Below are positions 9,065 through 16,733 of a stretch of DNA of 64,000 nt, piece by piece. The notes beneath the pieces are model-generated. The model saw only the letters and a program-made list of their open reading frames with translations. It made no database searches and was not told the origin of the DNA. Source of the DNA: Shewanella avicenniae (GTDB lineage: Bacteria > Pseudomonadota > Gammaproteobacteria > Enterobacterales > Shewanellaceae); the NCBI RefSeq assembly GCF_017354945.1, contig NZ_CP071503.1:3410001-3474000 (forward strand), in the 5' to 3' direction. A program made the position numbers and the translations under genes. Each line of letters starts with the position of its first letter. The first letter of the stretch is position 1.

Positions 9065-9087
9065 TCATCCAATAACAAGGAATCATT

Positions 9088-9585
9088 ATGGCGAACAACG
9101 CCCTAAATCCGATTGAATTTCAATGCCTACGCCTGTCACTCGGTTTGTCAGTTGCGCAAACGGCTGAGCTACTCAAAGTTGACGTTGCCACCATCGAAGC
9201 GTGGGAACAAGGCGCAAGTGAGATTGCCGAAATCGCTGTTAAGAAGCTGCTTGAAATCGACGATATCATTGAGATGCAAGTGCTCAACACCTGCGATTCG
9301 ATTGAAGCCTTATTTAAGAAAGAGCCGAAGCGTCGTTTGGCGTTTGTCGTCTATCCGACTCAAGCCCTTTATACCCAATACAACCACGAGTTTTTAGCCT
9401 CGCTGCCACTGACCGAGTTGTATAACACTGCTGCATGGCGCATCAAAAAAGAGTGCAAACTGGTGCTGGAAGTGGAGATCAGTTTGGTGCCGTTGAATGT
9501 GGAAAGCTACAAAGCATTCCGCGAGCAAGCCGGACTGGGCGAAAGCCGTGAAAGTCGCGCCAAGTGGGCAGCGAGCCAACTGTAA
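9088..9585 (+). CDS. HTH-domain protein (YdiL/DUF4447-like)
   Basis: 165 residues. Residues 5-50 form a Cro/CI-type helix-turn-helix ([18 protein letters not shown], then TIEAWEQG). The rest resembles YdiL-type proteins of unknown function, with a predicted beta/alpha domain around [12 protein letters not shown]. It lies 23 bases after the SMI1/KNR4 gene, with ribosome binding site AACAAGGAA. DNA binding is inferred from the fold; no target is known to me. Confidence 0.7.
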   Translation: MANNALNPIEFQCLRLSLGLSVAQTAELLKVDVATIEAWEQGASEIAEIAVKKLLEIDDIIEMQVLNTCDSIEALFKKEPKRRLAFVVYPTQALYTQYNHEFLASLPLTELYNTAAWRIKKECKLVLEVEISLVPLNVESYKAFREQAGLGESRESRAKWAASQL

Positions 9586-9636
9586 ATGTACTGCGGTAGC
9601 GTTTAGCCAATACCGCCAAATAGATAAGATAACAGC

Positions 9637-10101
9637 ATGACCAATAACGATATTCTGCGCCGATTGCGCTACGCTCTTAACCTGCACGATAGCAAAATGA
9701 TCCGCATGTTTGCCCGCGTGCACCGCGAAATGGAGCAGGAGCAGCTGCTGGCACTGATGATGAAAGAGGACGAGAAAGATTACCGTCCTTGTGATAACCG
9801 CACGCTGTGCCAGTTTTTGGATGCACTGATCATTGAAAAACGCGGCCTAAAACCCGGCGCAGGAATTCCACAACCCTCCAATGATTTGAACAATAACATC
9901 ATCCTCAAGAAGCTTCGGATCGCGCTGCAGTACAAAGAGGAAGATTTTATTGAACTGCTGGCTCTGGCAGATTTCCGCCTGAGTAAATCGGAGCTGTCGG
10001 CGTTTTTCCGCAATCCAGATCAGAAAAACTATCGTTATTGTGGCGATCAAGTGATGCGCTATTTCCTTAAAGGTTTGTCGACCAAATTGCGCGGTAAATA
10101 A
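9637..10101 (+). CDS. DUF1456 family protein (YehS-like)
   Basis: 154 residues made of two copies of a module: NNDILRRLRYALNLHDSKMI at residue 3 and NNNIILKKLRIALQYKEEDF at about residue 86. Each is followed by an acidic helix and a motif of the type DEKDYRPCDN / PDQKNYRYCGD. This duplicated layout is the hallmark of DUF1456 (E. coli YehS). Function unknown. It follows the HTH gene by 51 bases, so it may be co-transcribed with it. Confidence 0.88.
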   Translation: MTNNDILRRLRYALNLHDSKMIRMFARVHREMEQEQLLALMMKEDEKDYRPCDNRTLCQFLDALIIEKRGLKPGAGIPQPSNDLNNNIILKKLRIALQYKEEDFIELLALADFRLSKSELSAFFRNPDQKNYRYCGDQVMRYFLKGLSTKLRGK

Positions 10102-10358
10102 GCTCAAACGTTCACTTCATTTTAGATGCCAGCAGCCGTCAGTTACTTATTGAACCTGCTGGCATAATTTCTCCTATAACTGCCGCAATATCGTTACTCA
10201 CCACTCGCTCAAGCTGGCAAATCTATCAGCCGCATCTTTTTTAAACGAAATAAAGTCACTAAAGTCTCAAAAACCAAACAAAGGTCACATTTCGTGCTAC
10301 GCTATGCCCATCAAGATCACGAAAAACCCAACCACTAAAAATCTAAAAAAGGTTCGCT

Positions 10359-12047
10359 ATGGACGACAATAAACGCCCGCTCTATATGCCATTTGCGGGT
10401 CCAGCACTTCTAGAAGCACCGTTGATCAACAAAGGCAGCGCCTTTACCGAAGAAGAACGTACTTCGTTCAACCTCGAAGGGTTGCTGCCTTATTACATTG
10501 AAACCATTGAAGAGCAGGCATCTCGTGCCTACGACCAATTCCGTAGTTTCAATAATGCGCTCGATAAACACATCTATCTGCGCAACATCCAAGATACCAA
10601 CGAAACCCTTTTTTACCGTTTGGTACAAAACCATATCACCGAAATGATGCCGATTATTTACACACCCACAGTGGGGTTGGCGTGTGAAAAATTTTCGAAA
10701 AACTGGCGTCGTAACCGTGGCTTATTCATCTCTTACCCAGCGAAAGAGCGTATTGACGATATCCTCAATAACTCCACTCGCCACAAGGTAAAAGTGATTG
10801 TTATCACCGACGGCGAACGCATTTTGGGCTTAGGTGACCAAGGTATCGGCGGCATGGGGATCCCGATCGGTAAACTCTCTCTGTACACCAGCTGTGGCGG
10901 TATTAGCCCAGCGTACACGCTGCCAATTACGCTAGACGTAGGGACCGATAATCCACACCTGCTGGAAGATCCTATGTACATGGGCTGGCGTCATAGCCGT
11001 GTCGGTGGCGAAGAATACGCAGAATTTGTGGATTCGGTACTCGAAGCCATTCACCGTCGTTGGCCTGATGCACTGATCCAATTTGAGGATTTCGCTCAGA
11101 AAAACGCAATGCCACTGCTGCAACGTTACAAAGATAAATACTGCTGCTTTAACGATGATATTCAAGGCACGGCTGCCGTGACTGTGGGTTCATTGCTGGC
11201 TGCATGTAAAGCCGCCAACACCCAATTGAGCGAGCAACGCATCGCCTTCTTGGGTGCCGGTAGCGCCGGTTGCGGTATCGCTGAAGCTATCGTTGCCCAA
11301 ATGGTGTCTGAAGGTATCAGCGATGAGCAAGCACGCCGCCAAGTGTTTATGGTGGATCGCTGGGGTCTGCTGCAAGACAATATGCCGAACCTGCACAACT
11401 TCCAAAGTGTGTTGGCGCAAAAACGCGAGCATATCGAACACTGGACTAACTTCTGTGACAACATCTCGTTGTTGGATGTGGTCAACAACGCCAAGCCAAC
11501 TATTTTGATTGGGGTTTCTGGCGCGCCGGGATTATTTAGCGAAGAGATCATCAGAGCCATGCACAGCCACTGTGCTCGCCCGATTGTGTTCCCGCTGTCT
11601 AACCCAACCAGCCGTGTAGAAGCAACGCCAAAAGATATTCTGTATTGGACTGATGCCCAAGCCTTAGTTGCCACGGGTAGCCCATTTGAGCCAGTGGTCG
11701 TTGATGGCAAAACCTATGAAATCGCCCAATGCAACAATAGCTATATCTTCCCAGGTATTGGCTTAGGGGTATTGGCAACGGGTGCCAGCCGCGTCTCAAA
11801 CGAGATGTTGATGGCGTCGAGCCGCGCATTGGCTGAATGTTCGCCATTGGCGCTAAATGGTGAAGGTTCATTGTTGCCATGCTTGGAAGAGATCCACACG
11901 GTCAGTAAACACATCGCCTTTGCTGTAGGTAAAGTGGCCATTGAACAGGGTTACGCCCTGCCAAAAACCGACGAGCTGTTACAACAAGCGATTGAAGATA
12001 ACTTCTGGAAACCAGAATACCGTCGCTACCGTCGTACCTCGTTCTAA
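10359..12047 (+). CDS. maeA: NAD-dependent malic enzyme
   Basis: Oxidative decarboxylation of malate to pyruvate with NAD. 562 residues, normal for the MaeA/SfcA type. The malic N-terminal domain has YTPTVGLAC, the metal site lies in FEDFAQKNA and [11 protein letters not shown], and the Rossmann motif is [12 protein letters not shown]. Ribosome binding site AAAAAAGG lies 6-7 bases before the ATG. The 257-base region upstream contains TCACATTT (one half of a CRP-like site) but no convincing complete operator. Confidence 0.95.
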   Translation: MDDNKRPLYMPFAGPALLEAPLINKGSAFTEEERTSFNLEGLLPYYIETIEEQASRAYDQFRSFNNALDKHIYLRNIQDTNETLFYRLVQNHITEMMPIIYTPTVGLACEKFSKNWRRNRGLFISYPAKERIDDILNNSTRHKVKVIVITDGERILGLGDQGIGGMGIPIGKLSLYTSCGGISPAYTLPITLDVGTDNPHLLEDPMYMGWRHSRVGGEEYAEFVDSVLEAIHRRWPDALIQFEDFAQKNAMPLLQRYKDKYCCFNDDIQGTAAVTVGSLLAACKAANTQLSEQRIAFLGAGSAGCGIAEAIVAQMVSEGISDEQARRQVFMVDRWGLLQDNMPNLHNFQSVLAQKREHIEHWTNFCDNISLLDVVNNAKPTILIGVSGAPGLFSEEIIRAMHSHCARPIVFPLSNPTSRVEATPKDILYWTDAQALVATGSPFEPVVVDGKTYEIAQCNNSYIFPGIGLGVLATGASRVSNEMLMASSRALAECSPLALNGEGSLLPCLEEIHTVSKHIAFAVGKVAIEQGYALPKTDELLQQAIEDNFWKPEYRRYRRTSF

Positions 12048-12072
12048 TCAGCGCTTTTGCTGCGAAGCAAAC

Positions 12073-12101
12073 AAAAACGGATGCCTATGGCATCCGTTTT
12101 T
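12073..12101. terminator. Bidirectional terminator between maeA and the orphan gene
   Basis: AAAAACGGATGCC / GGCATCCGTTTTT with loop TAT. A and T runs on both sides let it serve maeA (plus) and the convergent gene ending at 12122 (minus). Confidence 0.88.
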
Positions 12102-12121
12102 GTTTTGCATTCAGTGCCAAT

Positions 12122-12565
12122 CTACATCGGCATACCAATCACTTCACGCATGCTGTTCAGCAAGCGGCGATCAGTACGAGCTTTCTTCAACTTACGAATA
12201 CTTTCACGCAGCGCATATTTAGCAATTTGCGCATAAATACCATCGGTATCTTGCTGAGTGATTTCCTGCTCGCTTTCCGCTTGTTTTTCGGCGAGCTGTT
12301 GACCAACCATACTCAGTTGCAACCACGCCGCAGCAATAAAGAAACCATGAAAGTGCGCTTTAGGCATCAGCTTAGTCGCACTCGCGGGCAGGTTCAGCCA
12401 TGCCTCTTCAAACGTGGCGGTGTTATCTGTCAGCAACTCATCAAACAAGGCATCGTAGGCTTCACGCAGGCCCTCTGGCAGTTTGTCCATCGGCAAAACC
12501 GTGGCGCAGATATTTACCGCTGCGGTATAAGCTTGCTCGCGATATTCAGGTGTTTGTTTGCTCAT
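12122..12565 (-). CDS. Conserved-looking alpha-helical protein, not recognised
   Basis: 147 residues, predicted almost wholly helical and cytoplasmic, with an acidic central stretch (EKQAESEQEITQQDTD) and a basic C-terminus (RESIRKLKKARTDRRLL). I do not recognise the family. The ATG at 12565 is preferred over an upstream TTG because GGGAG sits 6-7 bases before it. Good codon structure and a dedicated terminator argue that it is real. It is convergent with maeA and divergent from queG. Confidence 0.6.
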   Translation of the reverse strand: MSKQTPEYREQAYTAAVNICATVLPMDKLPEGLREAYDALFDELLTDNTATFEEAWLNLPASATKLMPKAHFHGFFIAAAWLQLSMVGQQLAEKQAESEQEITQQDTDGIYAQIAKYALRESIRKLKKARTDRRLLNSMREVIGMPM

Positions 12566-12696
12566 ATGCACTCCCAATCAAAATCGGCGGCAAGTATAGC
12601 ATTGCGCAGATGCCATTAGCAGCGATTCGCTGCCGTCTAGCGCGTGAATTTGCTATCATGGCGCCAATTTCATCTTAGCTAAACACCAACTACTGC

Positions 12697-13875
12697 ATGA
12701 CGGATACGCCAGCTTCTTTTGATGCCAGCCTTCTCAATCAACTTGCCCGCGACATTAAACTGTGGGGGCGCGAGCTTGGCTTTGCCAAAGTTGGCATCAG
12801 CGATATCGATTTAGCCGCAGAGGAGCCGAAATTACAGCAGTGGTTGGCTAACGGATACCATGGTGAAATGAGTTATATGGCGAGCCACGGCATGATGCGT
12901 GCCCGCCCAGATGAGTTACATCCCGGCACTGTACGGGTGATTTCAGCGCGGATGGATTACCTGCCACCAGACGCCGGTTTTGCCCAAAATCTCAAAGACC
13001 CCACCAAGGCGTATATCTCCCGTTATGCGGGTGGGCGTGACTATCACAAGCTGATGCGCAACCGCTTGAAACAGCTGGGTGAGCGTATCAACCAAGCCTT
13101 AGCCGAACTTAATCTGCCCGACAGCGGCTATCGCCCATTTGTGGACTCCGCCCCCATTTTAGAACGGCCATTGGCCGAAAAAGCCGGCTTAGGTTGGACC
13201 GGCAAGCATTCGCTAATTCTGGCGCATGACGCTGGCAGTTGGTTTTTTATTGGTGAACTACTGATCAACCTGCCCTTGCCAGTTGATGTGCCCGTCAGCG
13301 AAGGATGTGGCAACTGCGTTGCCTGTATCACCTCCTGCCCCACTGGCGCGATTGTCGCGCCCTATGTGGTTGATGGCCGCCGTTGTATTTCCTACCTCAC
13401 CATCGAGTTGCAAGGCGCGATTCCGTTGGAATTTCGGCCATTACTCGGCAATCGCATTTATGGCTGTGATGATTGCCAGTTGGTGTGTCCGGTCAACCGC
13501 GAAGCACCACTGACGGCTGAGCCAGATTTTCATATTCGGGCGCAGCTTAAACAGATGCCGCTGCTCACGCTATTTAGTTGGGATGAAGCCAGCTTTTTGC
13601 AACACACCGAGGGAAGCGCGATTCGTCGCATCGGCCATGAGCGTTGGCTACGAAATATTGCCATTGCCCTCGGCAATGCCCCCTACAGCGAACAGATTGT
13701 GGCCGCGCTAAAGCAGCGCCAAGCAACTGCGAGCGAGTTAGTTGCCGAACACATTGCTTGGGCACTCACTCAGCAATTACAAAAGCAGCTGATTCATGCG
13801 AGCGCAGCAAGCAGTGACCGTAAGCAGCAGCGATTACTGCGGATTATTGAAAAAGGCTTACCGCGCGATGCGTAA
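12697..13875 (+). CDS. queG: Epoxyqueuosine reductase QueG
   Basis: Last step of queuosine synthesis in tRNA: reduction of epoxyqueuosine, using cobalamin and two 4Fe-4S clusters. 392 residues. The ferredoxin-like part shows CGNCVACITSCPTGAI and CDDCQLVCPVN, supplying eight cysteines. The C-terminal helical repeat region is typical of the family. Its need for B12 is notable because a cobalamin receptor gene lies 3 kb downstream. A GGCTTAC/GTAAGCC inverted repeat spans its stop codon. Confidence 0.94.
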   Translation: MTDTPASFDASLLNQLARDIKLWGRELGFAKVGISDIDLAAEEPKLQQWLANGYHGEMSYMASHGMMRARPDELHPGTVRVISARMDYLPPDAGFAQNLKDPTKAYISRYAGGRDYHKLMRNRLKQLGERINQALAELNLPDSGYRPFVDSAPILERPLAEKAGLGWTGKHSLILAHDAGSWFFIGELLINLPLPVDVPVSEGCGNCVACITSCPTGAIVAPYVVDGRRCISYLTIELQGAIPLEFRPLLGNRIYGCDDCQLVCPVNREAPLTAEPDFHIRAQLKQMPLLTLFSWDEASFLQHTEGSAIRRIGHERWLRNIAIALGNAPYSEQIVAALKQRQATASELVAEHIAWALTQQLQKQLIHASAASSDRKQQRLLRIIEKGLPRDA

Positions 13876-13885
13876 GCCCTCTTAG

Positions 13886-14098
13886 CTACTCACTGCTATC
13901 GAGTGTAAAGCCAACCTTTATCGTAACCTGCCAATGGGCAATCACGCCCGCCTCAATATGCCCGCGACTTTCCACCACTTCAAACCAGCGTAGGTGGTGC
14001 AATGATTGACTGGCCGCCGCGACCGCAGTTTTTATGGCATCATCTGAGCTGATGGGGGAAGAACCCGTTAACTCAATGATCTTATAGACATGACTCAT
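13886..14098 (-). CDS. Dodecin family flavin-binding protein
   Basis: 70 residues. Dodecins form hollow dodecamers that store or buffer flavins. [15 protein letters not shown], the tryptophan in LRWFEVVE (flavin stacking) and [19 protein letters not shown] fit the family. The ATG at 14098 is chosen over an upstream in-frame ATG because GAGGAG lies 6 bases before it and the length then matches dodecins. It is convergent with queG. Confidence 0.9.
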   Translation of the reverse strand: MSHVYKIIELTGSSPISSDDAIKTAVAAASQSLHHLRWFEVVESRGHIEAGVIAHWQVTIKVGFTLDSSE

Positions 14099-14211
14099 AA
14101 CAGACTCCTCAATGATGGGGTTACTCACAGTATAGTCAGAGATGTAACCACTGACATTTGTTGGCTATCTCTGCTTAGGTCTGTCGTTAATCGTGGCGCA
14201 TCACATTTTAC

Positions 14212-14227
14212 AGATGTCTAGATGGCT
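14212..14227 (+). promoter_or_regulatory. Tandem MetJ operator (met boxes) before metR
   Basis: Two adjoining 8-base boxes, AGATGTCT and AGATGGCT, match the met box AGACGTCT at 7 and 6 positions. They lie just upstream of a -10-like TATAGT (14238-14243), covering the -35 region of metR. The same extended motif with trailing TAAA recurs before btuB and metT. MetJ control is inferred; metJ itself is not in the window. Confidence 0.75.
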
Positions 14228-14297
14228 AAAACTTTGATATAGTATGCGCCATTGAAGGATGGCGATAGCAATTGTCAATGACAGCAGTAGGATACGA

Positions 14298-15212
14298 ATG
14301 GCAATGATTGAACTGCGACACCTAAGAACCGTGCTCGCATTAAAACAAACCGGAAGTTTGGCCGCCGCAGCAGCCAAGTGTTTTGTCACTCAATCGGCGC
14401 TGTCACATCAGCTCAAGGAATTAGAAACACGCATCGATGCCAAGGTGTTTGTGCGTAAAAGCAAGCCGCTCAGCTTTACCGCAGAAGGGCTAACGCTGGT
14501 GAGCTTGGCTGAGGATATTCTGCCAAAAGTTGCCGCTACTGAGCAATCACTCAAGAGCACGACCAACCAAGCGCATGCACCATTACGCATCGGCATCGAT
14601 TGTCATAGCTGCTATCGCTGGTTAATGCCGGTGATGGCGCAATTTAAACAGCAATTTCCTGATGAACGCTTAGATCTACTGAGCCGTTATTCATTTGATG
14701 CGCTCGATGCCCTTGAACAAGACGAGTTGGATTTGGTGTTAACCTCTGATCCGGTCAACAACCCAGCATTACACTTTGAGCATCTATCTGAATTTGAAGT
14801 GAAATTGGTGGTGGGAAAAGACACAGAATTAGCACAACAAGCCTATGTCAGCCCTGAACAACTGGCGGGTGAGACCATTATCAGTTATCCAGTGCCGCTA
14901 TCTCGGTTAGATCTGGTGCAGTATTTTCTCGCACCTGCTGGCGTCACGCCCGGCCCCCAAAAAACCTGCGATCTCACCAATATGCTACTGCAACGTATCG
15001 CCTGTGGCGAAGGGGTGGCAAGCCTGCCAAGTTGGTCGTTGACCGAGGCGCAAGGGCTGAGTTTAACCAGTGTAAGATTGGGCGAAAATGGCTTATATCG
15101 CCCCATGTATGCGGCAGTGAGGCGCGATACACAGGCCGAGCAAAATCCATTAATTCAGCGGGTAATGCAGCTGATAGCTAGCGCTACCAGCTCAGCGGTT
15201 ACAGCGGATTAA
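14298..15212 (+). CDS. metR: LysR-type regulator MetR
   Basis: Homocysteine-responsive activator of methionine genes. About 304 residues. The N-terminal winged HTH (MIELRHLRTVLALKQTGSLAAAA...TQSALSHQLKELE) and the effector domain blocks IGIDCHSCYRWLMP, ELDLVLTSD and ISYPVPLSRLD match E. coli MetR closely. ATG 14298 (MAMIEL) is favoured by AGGA 5 bases upstream; ATG 14304 aligns with E. coli. The reading frame runs further upstream, but that part covers the promoter region. The 3' end overlaps the convergent HDOD gene by 14 bases. Confidence 0.92.
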   Translation: MAMIELRHLRTVLALKQTGSLAAAAAKCFVTQSALSHQLKELETRIDAKVFVRKSKPLSFTAEGLTLVSLAEDILPKVAATEQSLKSTTNQAHAPLRIGIDCHSCYRWLMPVMAQFKQQFPDERLDLLSRYSFDALDALEQDELDLVLTSDPVNNPALHFEHLSEFEVKLVVGKDTELAQQAYVSPEQLAGETIISYPVPLSRLDLVQYFLAPAGVTPGPQKTCDLTNMLLQRIACGEGVASLPSWSLTEAQGLSLTSVRLGENGLYRPMYAAVRRDTQAEQNPLIQRVMQLIASATSSAVTAD

Positions 15213-15924
15213 GCAATAAGCCGCGCATAGACAGAATACGGCGCAACACCAAGCCGGGTGAGTTGGCATCGCGGGTTTGGCGCAGATTATGGGCAATCAT
15301 AAACTCGTGCTGCAATTCATCGTCCAAGCCTAACGACTCAAATGCTTCAAGGGTTAACGTTTGCTGCTGAGTATCAATCAAATTTTTGATAATACTCAGT
15401 GGAAAACTCTGCTCAGAATCCGCATTGAGATAAGCAAACGCCGTCAGCGCAATAATCTGGCCAAATACGCTAAACAGTGCCAAGGTTTGCACTTCATCTG
15501 GGTCGATATTCACGCCTTGCATCTGGTGCAAACTATCCACGGCTTCTACCGCAATACTTTCAGTTAAACGCCAGTAGGCCTGCACCAACTTGCGATACGG
15601 CTGCGGCAACTCGTCTAAACGTTCTTTAAGATAGAAGGTAAAGGCGTAGCGATAGATATTCACTTGGCCTAAACGGATCAGCGCATCCTTTAAGGTACGG
15701 TTATTGGTATTGATGCTAGGTGACGCGGCGCAATTGCAACGCCATAACAAGTGTGCTGCCAGCGCAGGATCGGTCGACACAATGTCAATCACGTTACGGA
15801 TGTCACCATCGGCAATGATGGCTTTTTTCAGCGGCACTAGGGTTGCTCGGCGACCAATAACCTGCTCTTCGTTGGAAATAATCGCGCGTACCTGAGTCAA
15901 CACTTGCTGTTCCAGATCTGTCAT
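15199..15924 (-). CDS. HDOD-domain protein
   Basis: 241 residues, mostly one HDOD domain (degenerate HD phosphohydrolase fold): LVPLKKAIIADGDIRNVIDIVSTDPALAAHLLWRCN, then ALIRLGQVNIYRYAF. HDOD proteins act in signalling, often with cyclic-di-GMP or chemotaxis systems, and lack HD catalysis. There is no fused output domain and no partner gene beside it. Convergent with metR, overlapping its end. Confidence 0.82.
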   Translation of the reverse strand: MTDLEQQVLTQVRAIISNEEQVIGRRATLVPLKKAIIADGDIRNVIDIVSTDPALAAHLLWRCNCAASPSINTNNRTLKDALIRLGQVNIYRYAFTFYLKERLDELPQPYRKLVQAYWRLTESIAVEAVDSLHQMQGVNIDPDEVQTLALFSVFGQIIALTAFAYLNADSEQSFPLSIIKNLIDTQQQTLTLEAFESLGLDDELQHEFMIAHNLRQTRDANSPGLVLRRILSMRGLLLNPL

Positions 15925-16033
15925 AGCAATCTTAACCTGCTGTATTTGTCCGTATAACTGCTTGTTTAGTATGGCAGGAATTTACCCATAAAACGCCCCT
16001 AAGGGTCAAGTTGATTCGCCGAATCTGCTCACC

Positions 16034-16648
16034 TCAGGACGAAAAGGCGCCTTCCTGCTGTAATTTTGAAAAGATTTCAAGTGCCAGTTGTTGGTAACCT
16101 GCAGCATTCAAATGTACCGCATCGGACTTCAGCGACGACTTACGCAACAGGCTGGGGAGCGTATCATTCAACAACGGCACATTAAACTCATCGGCTAACG
16201 TTTGATAAATAGGCGACGCCGACAGTAACAAACTCTTCTCTGGTACTGATAATAGCACCACACTGATGCCACGGCTTTGTGCTGCGACGATCATCGAAGC
16301 TAAATTTTGTTGAGTGTTGACCATTGGCTGGTTGCGCAAAATATCGTTCCCCCCCTCAAGCAAAATCAGCAGGTCGGGTTGGGTTTCATCTAACACTTCT
16401 GGCAAACGTGCGACACCTTCGGCGGTGGTCTCACCTGAAATTCCCGCATTAATCACTTGGCAGCCACAAAGGTGAGCTAATTGCGCCGGATAATCCTCGC
16501 CCTCCGCCGCGCCAACACCCGCAGTGAGACTATCGCCAAACGCCAGCACTGTGGCTTGACTATCAAAAGGTGGCAAGCTTGGCCCAGAACAGGCGGTGAT
16601 CGCTAACAGCAGCAAACAGACAAGGCTACGCACGATATTTTGCTCCAA
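16034..16648 (-). CDS. tesA: TesA-type GDSL esterase/acyl-CoA thioesterase, apparent lipoprotein
   Basis: SGNH hydrolase with thioesterase I/lysophospholipase L1 type sequence. 204 residues. Catalytic Ser S40 is in FGDSLTAG, the oxyanion residues are in NAGISGET and GGNDIL, and the Asp/His pair is in SDAVHLN (D176, H179). The signal sequence ends in ITAC, a credible lipobox, with lipidated C20 about 20 residues before the active serine. E. coli TesA is a soluble periplasmic protein, so membrane anchoring would be a variation. The usual partner ABC transporter genes (ybbAP) are not adjacent. Confidence 0.88.
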   Translation of the reverse strand: MEQNIVRSLVCLLLLAITACSGPSLPPFDSQATVLAFGDSLTAGVGAAEGEDYPAQLAHLCGCQVINAGISGETTAEGVARLPEVLDETQPDLLILLEGGNDILRNQPMVNTQQNLASMIVAAQSRGISVVLLSVPEKSLLLSASPIYQTLADEFNVPLLNDTLPSLLRKSSLKSDAVHLNAAGYQQLALEIFSKLQQEGAFSS

Positions 16649-16680
16649 TTTACCAGTGCTTAGCGTTTCATAATGCCGTA

Positions 16681-16708
16681 AAAAAAGCCGCGCTTACAAG
16701 CACGGCTT
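16681..16708 (-). terminator. Terminator after btuB
   Basis: On the minus strand AAGCCGTGCTT / AAGCGCGGCTT (one G-U pair) is followed by a T run, 25 bases past the receptor stop codon. Confidence 0.82.
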
Positions 16709-16733
16709 CAACAGATTTTGCTTCAATGGTGGA

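Noticed and set aside
10281..10296. CRP-like TCACATTT before maeA
   Set aside because: Only one half-site matches; the other half is unlike the consensus.
11162..11710. Long antisense frame opposite maeA (182 codons)
   Set aside because: No ribosome binding site, unnatural composition and no family resemblance; it is a shadow of the malic enzyme gene.
12626..12642. GCCGTCTAGCGCGTG near queG as a possible MetJ site
   Set aside because: Matches to the 8-base box are too few (about 5 and 4 of 8), and queG is not a methionine gene.
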